From an uncultured cyanobacterium (GTDB taxonomy: Bacteria > Cyanobacteriota > Cyanobacteriia > PCC-6307 > Cyanobiaceae), in the NCBI GenBank assembly GCA_903823115.1, contig CAIJRN010000026.1, positions 59,921 through 123,920 of the forward strand: a stretch of 64,000 nucleotides of DNA, in the 5' to 3' direction. Made by a program: the position numbers and the translations under genes. Positions 8,551-16,656 of this stretch are shown piece after piece. The notes beneath the pieces were generated by a model. That model was given only the letters and a program-made list of their open reading frames with translations. It was not told where the DNA came from and did not search any database. Numbering within the stretch: the stretch's first letter is position 1; every line of letters begins with the position of its first letter.

Positions 8551-9380
8551 GCGGTGGGGTTGGCCTGGGGTGAGGGCCGCTCCGGGGCCTCCAGCGCCAG
8601 CAGCTGCCGGTAGGCGGCTGTGGAGATGCACACCACCACGGGCCAGGCGACGAAGAAGCCCGCAAAGCAGGCCAGAACGCCGAGCACGCTGAGCAGGGAT
8701 TCGATGATCAGCAGCAGCAGCAGCAGCGGCCAGTGGGGATCCGCCAGGTCGCGGCCTCGCCCCAGCGTCGCCCAGGGCCCCAGCTGTTGGGTCAGGGAGA
8801 TCTGGGCCTGGAACTGCTGGTTGACCAGCAGGTAGATCGCCGCCACCAGCCAGAGGCCGATCAGCGCCACCAGCAACAGCACCAGCAGGAGGATCACCAG
8901 ATCCGGAACTGGCGCCCCAGCCCTGGCCCGGCCCATGGAGGCCAGCACGAACAGCGGTCCCCCCACCCCAAGCGTGATCACCAGGGCCGCCCCCACCAGC
9001 AAGGTCCCCAGCAGCAGGGAGGCCCAGCAGAGGCGCAGGATCGGGCCGTCATCCCAGCGGCACAGTTCGCCGAAGCTGGGACGATGGCCCTCGAGGCTGC
9101 GCAGGGCTCCGCGGACGAGGTTGATCCGGCCCCATAAGAGGCTGGCGAAGGCCCCCACCAGGCCCACCAGGGCCAGAACCCAATCAGACGCCTGGCTGGA
9201 GAGGGCTTCGCCGTGACTGATGCGGGTCTGCATCAGCTGGAACAACACCTGCAGGCCCCAGAGCAGCAGCGCGTACAGCACGAAGGTGCGAGGGCTGCGG
9301 CAGAAGGCCTGCCAGCCATCGTGCAGGGCATCGCCGATGTTGAGGCGTGGGGCCACTGGACCGGGAAGGGGGGCGGTCAT
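8547..9380 (-). CDS. multi-pass membrane protein of unknown function
   Basis: A 277-residue protein with about five or six transmembrane segments (near residues 33-50, 67-85, 117-145, 157-188 and 218-250) and hydrophilic ends. The layout GDALHDGWQAFCRSPRTFVLYALLL resembles DUF975-type or YciC-like membrane proteins, which begin with an amphipathic helix before the first membrane span. I cannot assign a function. The leading ATG at 9380 lies 25 bp from the end of the cysteine desulfurase gene on the same strand, so both may share a transcript. Confidence 0.7.
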   Translation of the reverse strand: MTAPLPGPVAPRLNIGDALHDGWQAFCRSPRTFVLYALLLWGLQVLFQLMQTRISHGEALSSQASDWVLALVGLVGAFASLLWGRINLVRGALRSLEGHRPSFGELCRWDDGPILRLCWASLLLGTLLVGAALVITLGVGGPLFVLASMGRARAGAPVPDLVILLLVLLLVALIGLWLVAAIYLLVNQQFQAQISLTQQLGPWATLGRGRDLADPHWPLLLLLLIIESLLSVLGVLACFAGFFVAWPVVVCISTAAYRQLLALEAPERPSPQANPTA

Positions 9381-9405
9381 CAGGGGGCCTTCAGATGGCT
9401 GAAAG

Positions 9406-10548
9406 CTAGGTGGGATGCCGGAGTTCGGCCACAGCTGCGATCACGGTCGCCAGGGCTCGATCGATGTCGGCGGCCGTGGTTTCGCGGCCCAGGCCGAAAC
9501 GGATCGAGGCGGCGGCCTGGCGGCGGTTGCGGCCCAGGGCCGCCAGCACATGGGAGGGGCTGCCCTGGCTGCAGGCCGAGCCGCTGCTCACCGCCAGGCT
9601 GCTGCGCAGCAGCCGGTGCAGCCGCTGGCCGTCGACGCCGTCCAGGCAGACATTGAGGTTGTGACCCAGGCGCCGCTGGCGATGGCCGTTGAGCTGCACT
9701 CCCCCCAATCCCTCCAGGCCCTGCCACAGCCGGTCCCGCAGGCCGCTGAGGCGGGCGTTGCGCTCGCTCTGATCCGCCAGGGCCAGCTCCACGGCCGCCC
9801 CCAGGCCCACCAGCAGTGGTACGGCCAGGGTGCCGGCCCGCAGGCCCCCTTCCTGGCTGCCGCCATGTTGCTGGGGGGCCAGGGTCACGCCAGTGCGGCG
9901 CAACAGGGCGCCGCAGCCCTTGGGGCCGTAGAGCTTGTGGCCGCTGAGGCTGAGCAGGTCGATGCCCAGCTCACTCATCGCCAGGGGGATGTGTCCCACG
10001 GCCTGGGCCGCGTCGCAGTGGAACAGGGCGCCGTGCCGGCGGCAGAGGGCGCCGATCGCGGCCAGATCCTGGAGCACGCCGATCTCGTTGTTGGCGGCCA
10101 TCACCGACACCAGCAGGGTGTCCGGGCCGATGGCATCAGCCAGGTGCTGCAGGTCCAGCAGACCATCGGCCTGCACGGGCAGCACGGTTAGCGGGAAGCC
10201 ATGGCGGCCCAGCCAGGCCAGCGGATCGAGCACGGCCCGGTGTTCGCTGGCCACGGTGATCAGGCCGCGGCGTGGCTCGCCGCGCTCCAGGGCCGCTTCG
10301 GCGACCCCCTTGAGGGCCAGGTTGTTGGCCTCGGTGGCGCCGCTGGTGAAGATCACCGCCTCCGCCGGCATGGTCAGGGCGGCGGCCACCTGGCCGCGGG
10401 CGATCTCCACGGCGGCGGCGGCCTCGAGGGCCGGCCGGTACAGGCGGCTGGCGGGATTGGCGAACTGCAGGCGCCACCAGGGTTCCATCGCCTCAAGGAC
10501 CCGGCTGTCACAGGGGGTGGTGGCGTGGTGGTCGAGGTAGGCGAGCAT
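9406..10548 (-). CDS. cysteine desulfurase (IscS/NifS-like)
   Basis: A 380-residue class V PLP enzyme that removes sulfur from cysteine for Fe-S clusters or thiolation. It begins MLAYLDHHATTPCDS, carries SEHRAVLDP, then the PLP lysine in LSGHKLYGPKGCG, then GTLAVPLLVGLG and the mobile catalytic Cys loop SSGSACSQGSPSHVL. The open frame continues about 480 bases upstream into the next gene, but the start at 10548 is set by the family N-terminus. It is head-to-head with the 10555 gene, the two starts being only 6 bases apart, so each promoter must lie inside the other gene or the second gene starts later. Confidence 0.93.
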   Translation of the reverse strand: MLAYLDHHATTPCDSRVLEAMEPWWRLQFANPASRLYRPALEAAAAVEIARGQVAAALTMPAEAVIFTSGATEANNLALKGVAEAALERGEPRRGLITVASEHRAVLDPLAWLGRHGFPLTVLPVQADGLLDLQHLADAIGPDTLLVSVMAANNEIGVLQDLAAIGALCRRHGALFHCDAAQAVGHIPLAMSELGIDLLSLSGHKLYGPKGCGALLRRTGVTLAPQQHGGSQEGGLRAGTLAVPLLVGLGAAVELALADQSERNARLSGLRDRLWQGLEGLGGVQLNGHRQRRLGHNLNVCLDGVDGQRLHRLLRSSLAVSSGSACSQGSPSHVLAALGRNRRQAAASIRFGLGRETTAADIDRALATVIAAVAELRHPT

Positions 10549-10554
10549 GGGGCC

Positions 10555-11166
10555 ATGCTGACGTTCCTCCGTATGCGCTGCTCGGGGCTGCTGGCCTCGT
10601 CGCAGCCTGCTGCCGCGGCCGCCCCCGCCTGGTCCCCCCTCTGGTCCCCATGGCGGGCTGCAACGGGGGCGCTGGCGCTGATGGCCCTGGCGCTGCTGCC
10701 CGCAGTCCTGGCCCCCGCCACGGCCGCTGAGAATCCAGCGCCCCCGGATGCCAAGGCCCCCCGGCCGGCGGGTCTGGTGATCCTGCAGGAGAAGCTCACC
10801 CGCGAGGGCCCCGTGGCGGTCGGTGTCTTCGGCGCCAAGGCTGATCCGCTGATGCCCGGCACCTGGAGTGTGCAGATCTGGGAGGAGAAGCTGGATCGGG
10901 TCACGATCGCCACCGACAAGATCCGTTGCGGTCCGCAGGAGCCGATGCGGGTCACCGGCACCGCCAGCCGCCTGATCGTGCGGGAGCTCAATCCCGGCGG
11001 CCCGATCACGTCCAGCAATCGCCTCGACCATCTGATCTGGTGGGCGGTGTGCGTGCCGGCCCAGGCGGGCAAGGATCCCGCCACGCTCGGGGCCCTGGCC
11101 CGCTCTCTGGGCTACAGCGGCCAGCTGGTCGAACGGGAGGAGGTGCTGGTGGTGCCGCGTCGCTGA
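10555..11166 (+). CDS. exported protein of unknown function
   Basis: A 203-residue protein (197 if the ATG at 10573 is used) with an N-terminal hydrophobic stretch near residues 38-55 and a likely signal cleavage after PATAAE. The mature part contains ILQEKLTREGPVAVGVFG, IWEEKLDRVTIATDKIRC and SNRLDHLIWWAVCVPAQAG, with two cysteines that could pair. I do not recognise the family. The later start at 10573 would leave 24 bp between it and the divergent desulfurase gene and is slightly easier to reconcile with promoter space. Confidence 0.65.
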   Translation: MLTFLRMRCSGLLASSQPAAAAAPAWSPLWSPWRAATGALALMALALLPAVLAPATAAENPAPPDAKAPRPAGLVILQEKLTREGPVAVGVFGAKADPLMPGTWSVQIWEEKLDRVTIATDKIRCGPQEPMRVTGTASRLIVRELNPGGPITSSNRLDHLIWWAVCVPAQAGKDPATLGALARSLGYSGQLVEREEVLVVPRR

Positions 11167-11207
11167 GGGCCGCCCGCCCCGAAGCCCGCCCCAAAGATCA
11201 CTCCGAA

Positions 11208-11280
11208 TCTGGTTTCGAGATCTGGTTTCGATCCGGCCAACCGGGTTCCGATCCGGCCAGCGTGGTCCCGATCCGGCAAA
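11208..11280 (+). repeat. phased direct repeats upstream of the response regulator
   Basis: Three copies of CGATCCGGC(C)A(A/G) begin at 11229, 11249 and 11269, exactly 20 bp apart (about two helical turns). They are preceded by two copies of TCTGGTTTCGA at 11208 and 11221. The array ends 19 bp before the ATG of the response regulator gene. Regular phasing in a promoter position suggests a protein-binding array. Confidence 0.65.
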
Positions 11281-11298
11281 CCTGGATAGATTTCCGCC

Positions 11299-12099
11299 AT
11301 GAGCAGCGAACCCATGGCCGGCGTCTCCGGATCCGTCAACGCCAACCAGCCCGTCAAATCCTCCCCGGACATCACTGGCTCAGCCGCCGAGGAGGTGGCC
11401 AAATTGCCGGTGCGGCTGCTGCTGGTGGACGACGAGCCCGGCCTGCGCACCGCCGTCAAGACCTATCTCGAGGATGAGGGCTTCCACGTCAGCACCGCCA
11501 ACGACGGCGAAGAGGGCTGGAGCGCCGCCCAGGAGCTGCTGCCGGATGTGGTCATCACCGATGTGATGATGCCCCGCTGCGATGGCTATGGCCTGCTCAA
11601 GCGCCTGCGGGCTGATGAGCGCCTCGGTGGCACGCCGGTGATCTTCCTCACCGCCAAGGGCATGACCTCCGATCGCATCGCCGGCTTTCAGGCGGGCGCC
11701 GATGACTACATCCCCAAGCCCTTCGATCCCGATGAGCTGGTGGCGCGGGTGCGCAACGTGGTGCGACGCCAGGAGCGGCTGCTGGCCGAGGCGGCCCGCT
11801 TCGCCGATGCCGACATCGGCGCCATGGCCAAGCAGATCACCGAAATACGCTCGATGCTGGGCACCGGCGGCGGTGGTGGCAGGAAGCCGGTGGCGGATGT
11901 GAAGCTGGACTTCACCCCCAGGGAGGCGAGCGTGCTCCAGCTCGTGGCTGAAGGAATGATGAACAAGGAGATTGCCCGGCGGCTGGAAACCTCGATCCGC
12001 AATGTTGAGAAGTATGTGAGCCGCTTGTTCATCAAAACCGGCACCGCCAGCCGCACCGAGCTGGTGCGCTTTGCCCTTGAGCACGGCCTGGTGGATTGA
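11299..12099 (+). CDS. NarL/LuxR-type response regulator (Rre1/Ycf29-like)
   Basis: A 266-residue two-component regulator. The receiver domain occupies about residues 38-155, with the acidic pair in LLLVDDEPG, the phosphoacceptor Asp88 in VVITDVMMPRCDG and Lys in FLTAKG near 119. A linker near 165-190 contains a poly-Gly stretch. The LuxR helix-turn-helix is at about 198-262 (FTPREASVLQLVAEGMMNKEIARRL). This arrangement matches cyanobacterial Rre1 and plastid Ycf29, stress regulators that work with the Hik2 kinase. The partner kinase is not in the window. The phased repeats just upstream may be its own operator. Confidence 0.85.
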   Translation: MSSEPMAGVSGSVNANQPVKSSPDITGSAAEEVAKLPVRLLLVDDEPGLRTAVKTYLEDEGFHVSTANDGEEGWSAAQELLPDVVITDVMMPRCDGYGLLKRLRADERLGGTPVIFLTAKGMTSDRIAGFQAGADDYIPKPFDPDELVARVRNVVRRQERLLAEAARFADADIGAMAKQITEIRSMLGTGGGGGRKPVADVKLDFTPREASVLQLVAEGMMNKEIARRLETSIRNVEKYVSRLFIKTGTASRTELVRFALEHGLVD

Positions 12100-12243
12100 C
12101 GCCAGCCCGTGCTGCTGGCGCCTGCAGGTCAGCGTGACGGTGCCTTGAGCTGGTTTGCCCGTCGATCCTCTGCCTGGAATCCCGTGCCGTTGCTTGCAAA
12201 CTTGGTCGGATTCCGGATTTCTTCCCCAGATCCTCTTGTCCCG

Positions 12244-12732
12244 ATGTCCAGGTTGTCCGCTTTGATCTCCCCCGTTCGCGTTGCCGGCGCTCTGGCGGCC
12301 TCCGCCCTGCTGAGCTGGGGGATTCCCGCGGCGCAGGCCCAGGAGAAGTGTCGCTTCCTGATGCCCCTGGGCGGTGGCGGTGAACCGGTGGTCAGCAAGA
12401 CCATCGGGCCCGATCGCCTGCTGGGACGCACCAACTGGAACACCGATTTCGTTGTCGACCGGACCTTCCGCAGCTACCGCTTCTTCTTCACCTCCGCCTC
12501 CAGTGAGCGGGCCAGCTTCCCGGTGGCCGGCTTCATGCGCTTCACCGATGGCTCCAGCCTGCAGGTGATCAACGAAACGCCCACCTTCGAGCCGGGCAGC
12601 GGCCGCATGTTCGGTCCGTTCCTCGCCGTTCCGGGTAAGCGCACCAACCTGATGAACTTCCGGGTGGGCTCCAGCACCAAGCCCGCCGCCCTCGGCTTCA
12701 GCTACCGGATCTCCGTGCAGGGATGCCACTGA
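12244..12732 (+). CDS. secreted small protein of unknown function
   Basis: The start is taken at ATG 12244 (MSRLSALISPVR), giving 162 residues with a clear signal peptide cut at AQAQE (about residue 32). The open frame extends to 12109 but the extra residues look non-coding. The mature part has CRFLMPLGGGGEPVVSKTIGP, NWNTDFVVDRTFRSYRFFF and a final GFSYRISVQGCH, so one N-terminal and one C-terminal Cys could bridge. This type is frequent in picocyanobacteria. Function unknown. Confidence 0.65.
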   Translation: MSRLSALISPVRVAGALAASALLSWGIPAAQAQEKCRFLMPLGGGGEPVVSKTIGPDRLLGRTNWNTDFVVDRTFRSYRFFFTSASSERASFPVAGFMRFTDGSSLQVINETPTFEPGSGRMFGPFLAVPGKRTNLMNFRVGSSTKPAALGFSYRISVQGCH

Positions 12733-12802
12733 CGCCCCGGTGCGATCCCCCAGCTGAGCGGCGCAGCCCCCCGGCCTCAGCCGCCGCCCTGCCGCCGCGG
12801 CG

Positions 12803-13816
12803 ATGACTGCCGAAGGCTGGCTGCCGCGAGCACGCAACGACGGCTGGAGCTATCGCGATCGGATCGATGCCCGCTCCCACGGCCTGCTCGTCACCGCCTT
12901 CTACGCCGGCCGTTACCGCCATTCCGCGCAGCAGGAGTGGCAGCGGCGCCTGGACGCCGGCGAGATCCAGTGCAACGGCCAGCGGCTCCTGGCCGATGTG
13001 GCCCTGGTGGCCGGAGATCGGTTGGCCTGGCAGCGGCCCCCCTGGTGGGAGGAGGCCGTGCCAGCCCGCTGGGCGGTGGTGCACGACGATGGCGATCTGC
13101 TGGTGATCGACAAACCCGCCGGCTTGCCGGTGTTGCCCGCGGGCGGCTGGCTGGAGCACACCGTGTTGCAGCTGCTGCAGCGGCGCCATCAGGGCGATCC
13201 GGCCGGGATTCCGCGGCCGGTGCATCGCCTGGGGCGCTTCACCAGCGGGCTGCTGGTGTGTGCCCGCCGGCCGGCCACCAGGGCCTGGTTGAGTGCCAGG
13301 CTGCGGGAGAGCACGGCGGCTGGCTTGGACAGGGGCATGGCCCCAGGTGGGGCAGCACCGGCAGCGGCAGCTGGTTGCCGCAAGCTCTATCGCGCCCTGT
13401 TGGTGCCGGCGGCGCTGGCGCTGGCGCCGGGCGAATCGCTGCCGATCAGCACGCCGATCGGACGCCGCCCCCATCCCGAGCTGGGACAGCTCTGGTGCGC
13501 CGCCGATGGTTCCCAGGCCGGCGATCTGGCCGCCCACAGCCAGCTCACCCTGCTGGAGCGCCACGGCGAGGCCGACCTGGTGCAGGTGGCGATCGCCAGC
13601 GGCCGCCCCCACCAGATCCGCATCCACTGCGCTGCGGTGGGGGCGCCGCTGCTGGGCGATCCGCTCTACGGGCCCGGCGGATCGGCGGCGGCGACGGCTC
13701 GGCCGGGGGATGGCGGCTATCAGCTGCAGGCCTGGCGGCTGGAGCTGCAACGGCCCGGGGCGGGCCGGCTGGTGCTGGAGGCGCCGGCGGCACTGGGCTG
13801 GACGGCCAACGCCTGA
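12803..13816 (+). CDS. RluA/RluD-family RNA pseudouridine synthase, variant active site
   Basis: A 337-residue protein with an S4-like N-terminal region (about residues 40-75, QRRLDAGEIQCNG) followed by the pseudouridine synthase core: DLLVIDKPAGLPVLPAGG, PVHRLGRFTSGLLVCARR, KLYRALL and VAIASGRPHQIRIHCAAVGAPLLGDPLYG. The fold is certain. The catalytic motif HRLDxxTSG reads HRLGRFTSG here, with Gly at residue 144 where the nucleophilic Asp normally sits. I recall plant and cyanobacterial members with HRLG, so this may be a subfamily rather than a dead copy. Substrate RNA unknown. Confidence 0.85.
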   Translation: MTAEGWLPRARNDGWSYRDRIDARSHGLLVTAFYAGRYRHSAQQEWQRRLDAGEIQCNGQRLLADVALVAGDRLAWQRPPWWEEAVPARWAVVHDDGDLLVIDKPAGLPVLPAGGWLEHTVLQLLQRRHQGDPAGIPRPVHRLGRFTSGLLVCARRPATRAWLSARLRESTAAGLDRGMAPGGAAPAAAAGCRKLYRALLVPAALALAPGESLPISTPIGRRPHPELGQLWCAADGSQAGDLAAHSQLTLLERHGEADLVQVAIASGRPHQIRIHCAAVGAPLLGDPLYGPGGSAAATARPGDGGYQLQAWRLELQRPGAGRLVLEAPAALGWTANA

Positions 13817-13918
13817 GGGGTGGAGAGTCAAGCTGTTTGGCGTTGAGAGTTGGCGTGATCGATGCAGCGATCGGCATCAACTGGCTATAGAGTTCATGCA
13901 GGAATGGTCGGGCGTCAG

Positions 13919-14272
13919 ATGACAGCAGAAGAGCGCAACCGCAGAATCAAGCATGGGCACGATGTGCCCCGTTGGTGGATTCCAGATTTCAATGTTCCGC
14001 CCGAACCAGCTTCAGGCAGCGATAGCCATAGAGCGGCTGACTCCCCATCGACAGAAGCTGCGGAGCTCAGCGATTATCGTGTCTTCAAGCAGCGCAAGCG
14101 GCAACTTCTTCAGCGAGAGAAATCCAGAAGGTTAAATCGCTATTTCCGCACCCTGCAACATGTGGTTGCTGTGATTCTTGTGGTCCTTGCCTTTCTTGGA
14201 TTTGGCCTTCCTGGACTTCTGATCGGTGCCTGTCTTGGCCTCTTGCTGATTTCCTTGCGGTTGGAGTTCTGA
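13919..14272 (+). CDS. small membrane protein of unknown function
   Basis: A 117-residue protein from ATG 13919 (MTAEERNRRIKHGHDVPRWW). A charged N-terminal half with a basic stretch (VFKQRKRQLLQREKSRR) is followed by two closely spaced hydrophobic segments (about residues 78-95 and 98-114). The base composition is noticeably less GC-rich than in the pseudouridine synthase gene just upstream. The basic-then-hydrophobic layout implies a cytoplasmic N-terminus and a hairpin anchor. I recognise no family. Confidence 0.55.
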   Translation: MTAEERNRRIKHGHDVPRWWIPDFNVPPEPASGSDSHRAADSPSTEAAELSDYRVFKQRKRQLLQREKSRRLNRYFRTLQHVVAVILVVLAFLGFGLPGLLIGACLGLLLISLRLEF

Positions 14273-14331
14273 TGGCTGTTCGGCGGGTCTCGCCGGGCCG
14301 GTTTGTGCCACTGGTGCGGCCCGTATGGGCC

Positions 14332-15411
14332 TCAGGCCACCAGCCTTGGATTGTCGCCTGGAGAGGCCTGGCGCTGATCGAGCCCGGCTAGATTGAGAGG
14401 ATGGACTGAAACAATATAAATATATTCTTTGTTCCTCAGGTGGCTGACGATGCCAGTGCGATGGCCTTTGGGGTTGTAGATGCCGATCTGGGCGCCGACA
14501 TAGCGTTTGTGATCCAGCTCGATGGTTTGCAGGTGTCCCTTTTGCATCAGTAGATGCTCCATGGCACTGCGATCAATGAAGCCCTCATTGCTGAAGGACA
14601 CGATCAGGTTCGGCGTGCGTAACCTGCTGATCAGTTCTGTCAAGGCTGGGAGCGATCTGGGCTTGCTGTTGTAGTCGCTCTTGTTCAGTTTGCAGTCGAT
14701 CCGCTTGCAGGCGATGCCATAAACCTCCGGCTGATCCCAGCGGCAGATGCTTTCCCAGATGTGATAGTTGCCGAGATAGGAGTGTTGGTTGTAGGGCGGG
14801 TCCAGATAGGCGCAATCGGCCTCAATGGTGCTGGCGGCCTCCAGGGCCTCCAGGTGATGGGCCTGGCAGCGGCGATTGGCTGCCGCATTGAGCATGGCAG
14901 GCAGTCGCAGCTGCAGGGGGTTGTAGGAGCGTTTGGCCCACTGCTTGAGGTAGGCCATCTGCACGCCGGTTGTCGAATCGATGCGGTCGGCGGCTTCCAG
15001 CAGGGCGGTCAGGCAGATGGCCTTGAGGATGGGCGAGAGATCCCAGGCCTCGATCTGGTCGCGGATGGCGTCAATCTTTTCGCCGTTATGGGGCTGGAAA
15101 AAGCGACTGTTGAGGCAGTAGGTCTCGGTGATGTAGCCGTGCTTGCCAGCCAGTTGATTGAGCTCTGCAATCAATCGCTTGGCTGTTTCTGCTGTGCTGT
15201 CGGCTTCCGCCTCCACATGGCATTGGGCCAGGATATGGGCATAGCTGTTGATGTCGTTGCTGAACACCTGATAGCCATTTTTTTTCAGTTCATAGCCCAC
15301 TCTTGATGTGCCGGAAAAGGCATCGAAGACCGAGCTCACCCCTTCAAGGCTGCCCAGTGCTGTCATCAGCCTGGGCAGAATCGTGCGCTTGGAGCCAAGA
15401 TACTTGATCAC
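14332..15411 (-). CDS. D12-class N6-adenine DNA methyltransferase
   Basis: A 359-residue methylase. It has MIKYLGSKRTILPRL at the start, the SAM-binding motif FDAFSGTSRVGYELKKNGY (about residues 29-47) and the catalytic motif AYLDPPYNQHSYLGNYH (about 206-222). DPPY is the adenine N6 signature, and the order of motifs is that of Dam/DpnM-like alpha-class enzymes. No endonuclease gene is adjacent, so it is an orphan or solitary methylase. It is less GC-rich than its neighbours and is flanked downstream of its start by a gene-free stretch, both signs of acquisition. Confidence 0.88.
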   Translation of the reverse strand: MIKYLGSKRTILPRLMTALGSLEGVSSVFDAFSGTSRVGYELKKNGYQVFSNDINSYAHILAQCHVEAEADSTAETAKRLIAELNQLAGKHGYITETYCLNSRFFQPHNGEKIDAIRDQIEAWDLSPILKAICLTALLEAADRIDSTTGVQMAYLKQWAKRSYNPLQLRLPAMLNAAANRRCQAHHLEALEAASTIEADCAYLDPPYNQHSYLGNYHIWESICRWDQPEVYGIACKRIDCKLNKSDYNSKPRSLPALTELISRLRTPNLIVSFSNEGFIDRSAMEHLLMQKGHLQTIELDHKRYVGAQIGIYNPKGHRTGIVSHLRNKEYIYIVSVHPLNLAGLDQRQASPGDNPRLVA

Positions 15412-15865
15412 TCAGGGATTTTCCTGAAGGATGTAATTGTAGCAGTGTCTGAAATGCTGGCGGTGCTGGCACTGGCGCCTGTCGCGCTCCTTGGCACGTC
15501 TCCTGGCTGATGCACTCTGGATTCTCTTTGCCTTCGCAGCATCCAGGCGATCTGCAGGGTGTGTCTCTGGTGTCGAATCATCCAGAGCTTGGCAATGTGT
15601 TGGCTCCATGTTGCTGCTCTGGTACGGCTGTCCGTCGAACGCTGGATGGACGCCGCTGCTGGAATGTCACTGCTGGAATGACACTGCTGGAATGACACTG
15701 CTTGAAGGTCACTGGTTGGGCATCACGCACCAGGCCAGCTGCCACTACTGGGTGCAGTCTGGTCGATCACGATGTAAAGCCTGCAACAGCGATTGCCGCG
15801 CGACCCTCAGGATGAGCCTGATCGTTGCCCGCCCTGCTGGCGCTGCGCCGCTGAGCGCTCTGGCC
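15412..15865. other. gene-free stretch between the methylase and chlM
   Basis: Open frames exist on both strands (for example 15408-15698 minus and 15491-15895 plus), but they have odd composition, no recognisable motifs and in part encode the 14-bp tandem repeat. I find no tRNA or convincing promoter. The region may be eroded mobile or regulatory DNA accompanying the methylase gene. Confidence 0.5.
15656..15711 (+). repeat. 14-bp tandem repeat, four copies
   Basis: The unit CTGCTGGAATGACA is repeated head to tail at 15656, 15670, 15684 and 15698. Copies 2 and 3 are identical, copy 1 differs at one base (GTCA end), and copy 4 is diverged (CTGCTTGAAGGTCA). It lies 245 bp upstream of the methylase start. 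A 14-bp unit is not a multiple of three, so a coding role is unlikely. Confidence 0.8.
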
Positions 15866-16624
15866 TCAGCCCCGCTCGAAGGCGATCAGGCGTGAGAAGT
15901 AGAAGGGCGCCTGGTTGAGGCTGCGGCGCACGGGCCGGAAACCGGCGCTGGCGGCAGCGGCCACGATGCCGTCTTCGCGCAGGGTGTAGGCCCGGGTGGT
16001 TTTGCTGGGGCCTGGGAACAGCTGGCCGATGCCCTTGAGCAGGGCCAGCAGGGGTGTGTAGGGCGCGAAGCTGACGATCAGGTGCTTCTCAGCCATCGAG
16101 GCCAGGTGGCGCACCATCTCCTCGGCGGGTGCCTGGGGGTAGTGGATGAACACATCCAGGCAGATCACCGTGTCGTAGCGACCCTGCAGGCTTTCGAGGT
16201 CGGAGACGCTGAAGCTGAGCCGCTCGTCGCTGATGCCGGCTTCGGCCGCCCGCCGGGCCGCTTCCGTCACCATCGCCGCCGACAGATCACTGGCTGCCAC
16301 CGAGCCAGCCCCCAGCTGGGCCAGCGGCAGGCTGAGGCTGCCGACACCGCAGCCGGCGTCGCAGAAGCTGCGGCCCACCAGGTTGCCCTGGTCCTGGACC
16401 CAGCTGAGCACCTCATCGACGGTTTTCTGATGGCCGATGCGGATGTTGCGCTGGACTTTGTTGACCTCGTCGCTGTCGCTGTAGATACGGTTCCAGCGCT
16501 CAAAGCCCGTGCTCTCGAAGTAGGCCTGCACTTCGGCCTTCTCGCTCTGCTTGGCGTCCGGGGCGTCGTCGCCGCTGACAGCGTTGTTCGGGCCGGGCTG
16601 AGTCTCCTGCAGGTCGACGGACAT
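15866..16624 (-). CDS. chlM: Mg-protoporphyrin IX methyltransferase
   Basis: Transfers a methyl group from SAM to Mg-protoporphyrin IX in chlorophyll synthesis. The 252-residue protein has YFESTGFERWNRIYSDSDEV, IRIGHQKTVDEVL, the SAM loop FCDAGCGVGSLSLPLA and the C-terminal PGPSKTTRAYTLREDG and NQAPFYFSRLIAFERG, all hallmarks of ChlM. The first 28 residues are a polar extension. It lies 32 bp after the start of a radical-SAM gene on the same strand, so the two may be co-transcribed, with the radical-SAM gene first. Confidence 0.95.
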   Translation of the reverse strand: MSVDLQETQPGPNNAVSGDDAPDAKQSEKAEVQAYFESTGFERWNRIYSDSDEVNKVQRNIRIGHQKTVDEVLSWVQDQGNLVGRSFCDAGCGVGSLSLPLAQLGAGSVAASDLSAAMVTEAARRAAEAGISDERLSFSVSDLESLQGRYDTVICLDVFIHYPQAPAEEMVRHLASMAEKHLIVSFAPYTPLLALLKGIGQLFPGPSKTTRAYTLREDGIVAAAASAGFRPVRRSLNQAPFYFSRLIAFERG

Positions 16625-16656
16625 CGGACGGGGGTAGGCACTTGCTGGCGCGGATC

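Noticed and set aside
15408..15698. Minus-strand frame of 96 codons ending on the methylase start
   Set aside because: The start is in the 14-bp repeat, composition is Ser/Gln/Arg-rich and there is no motif, although the stop/start overlap at 15408-15411 looked like coupling.
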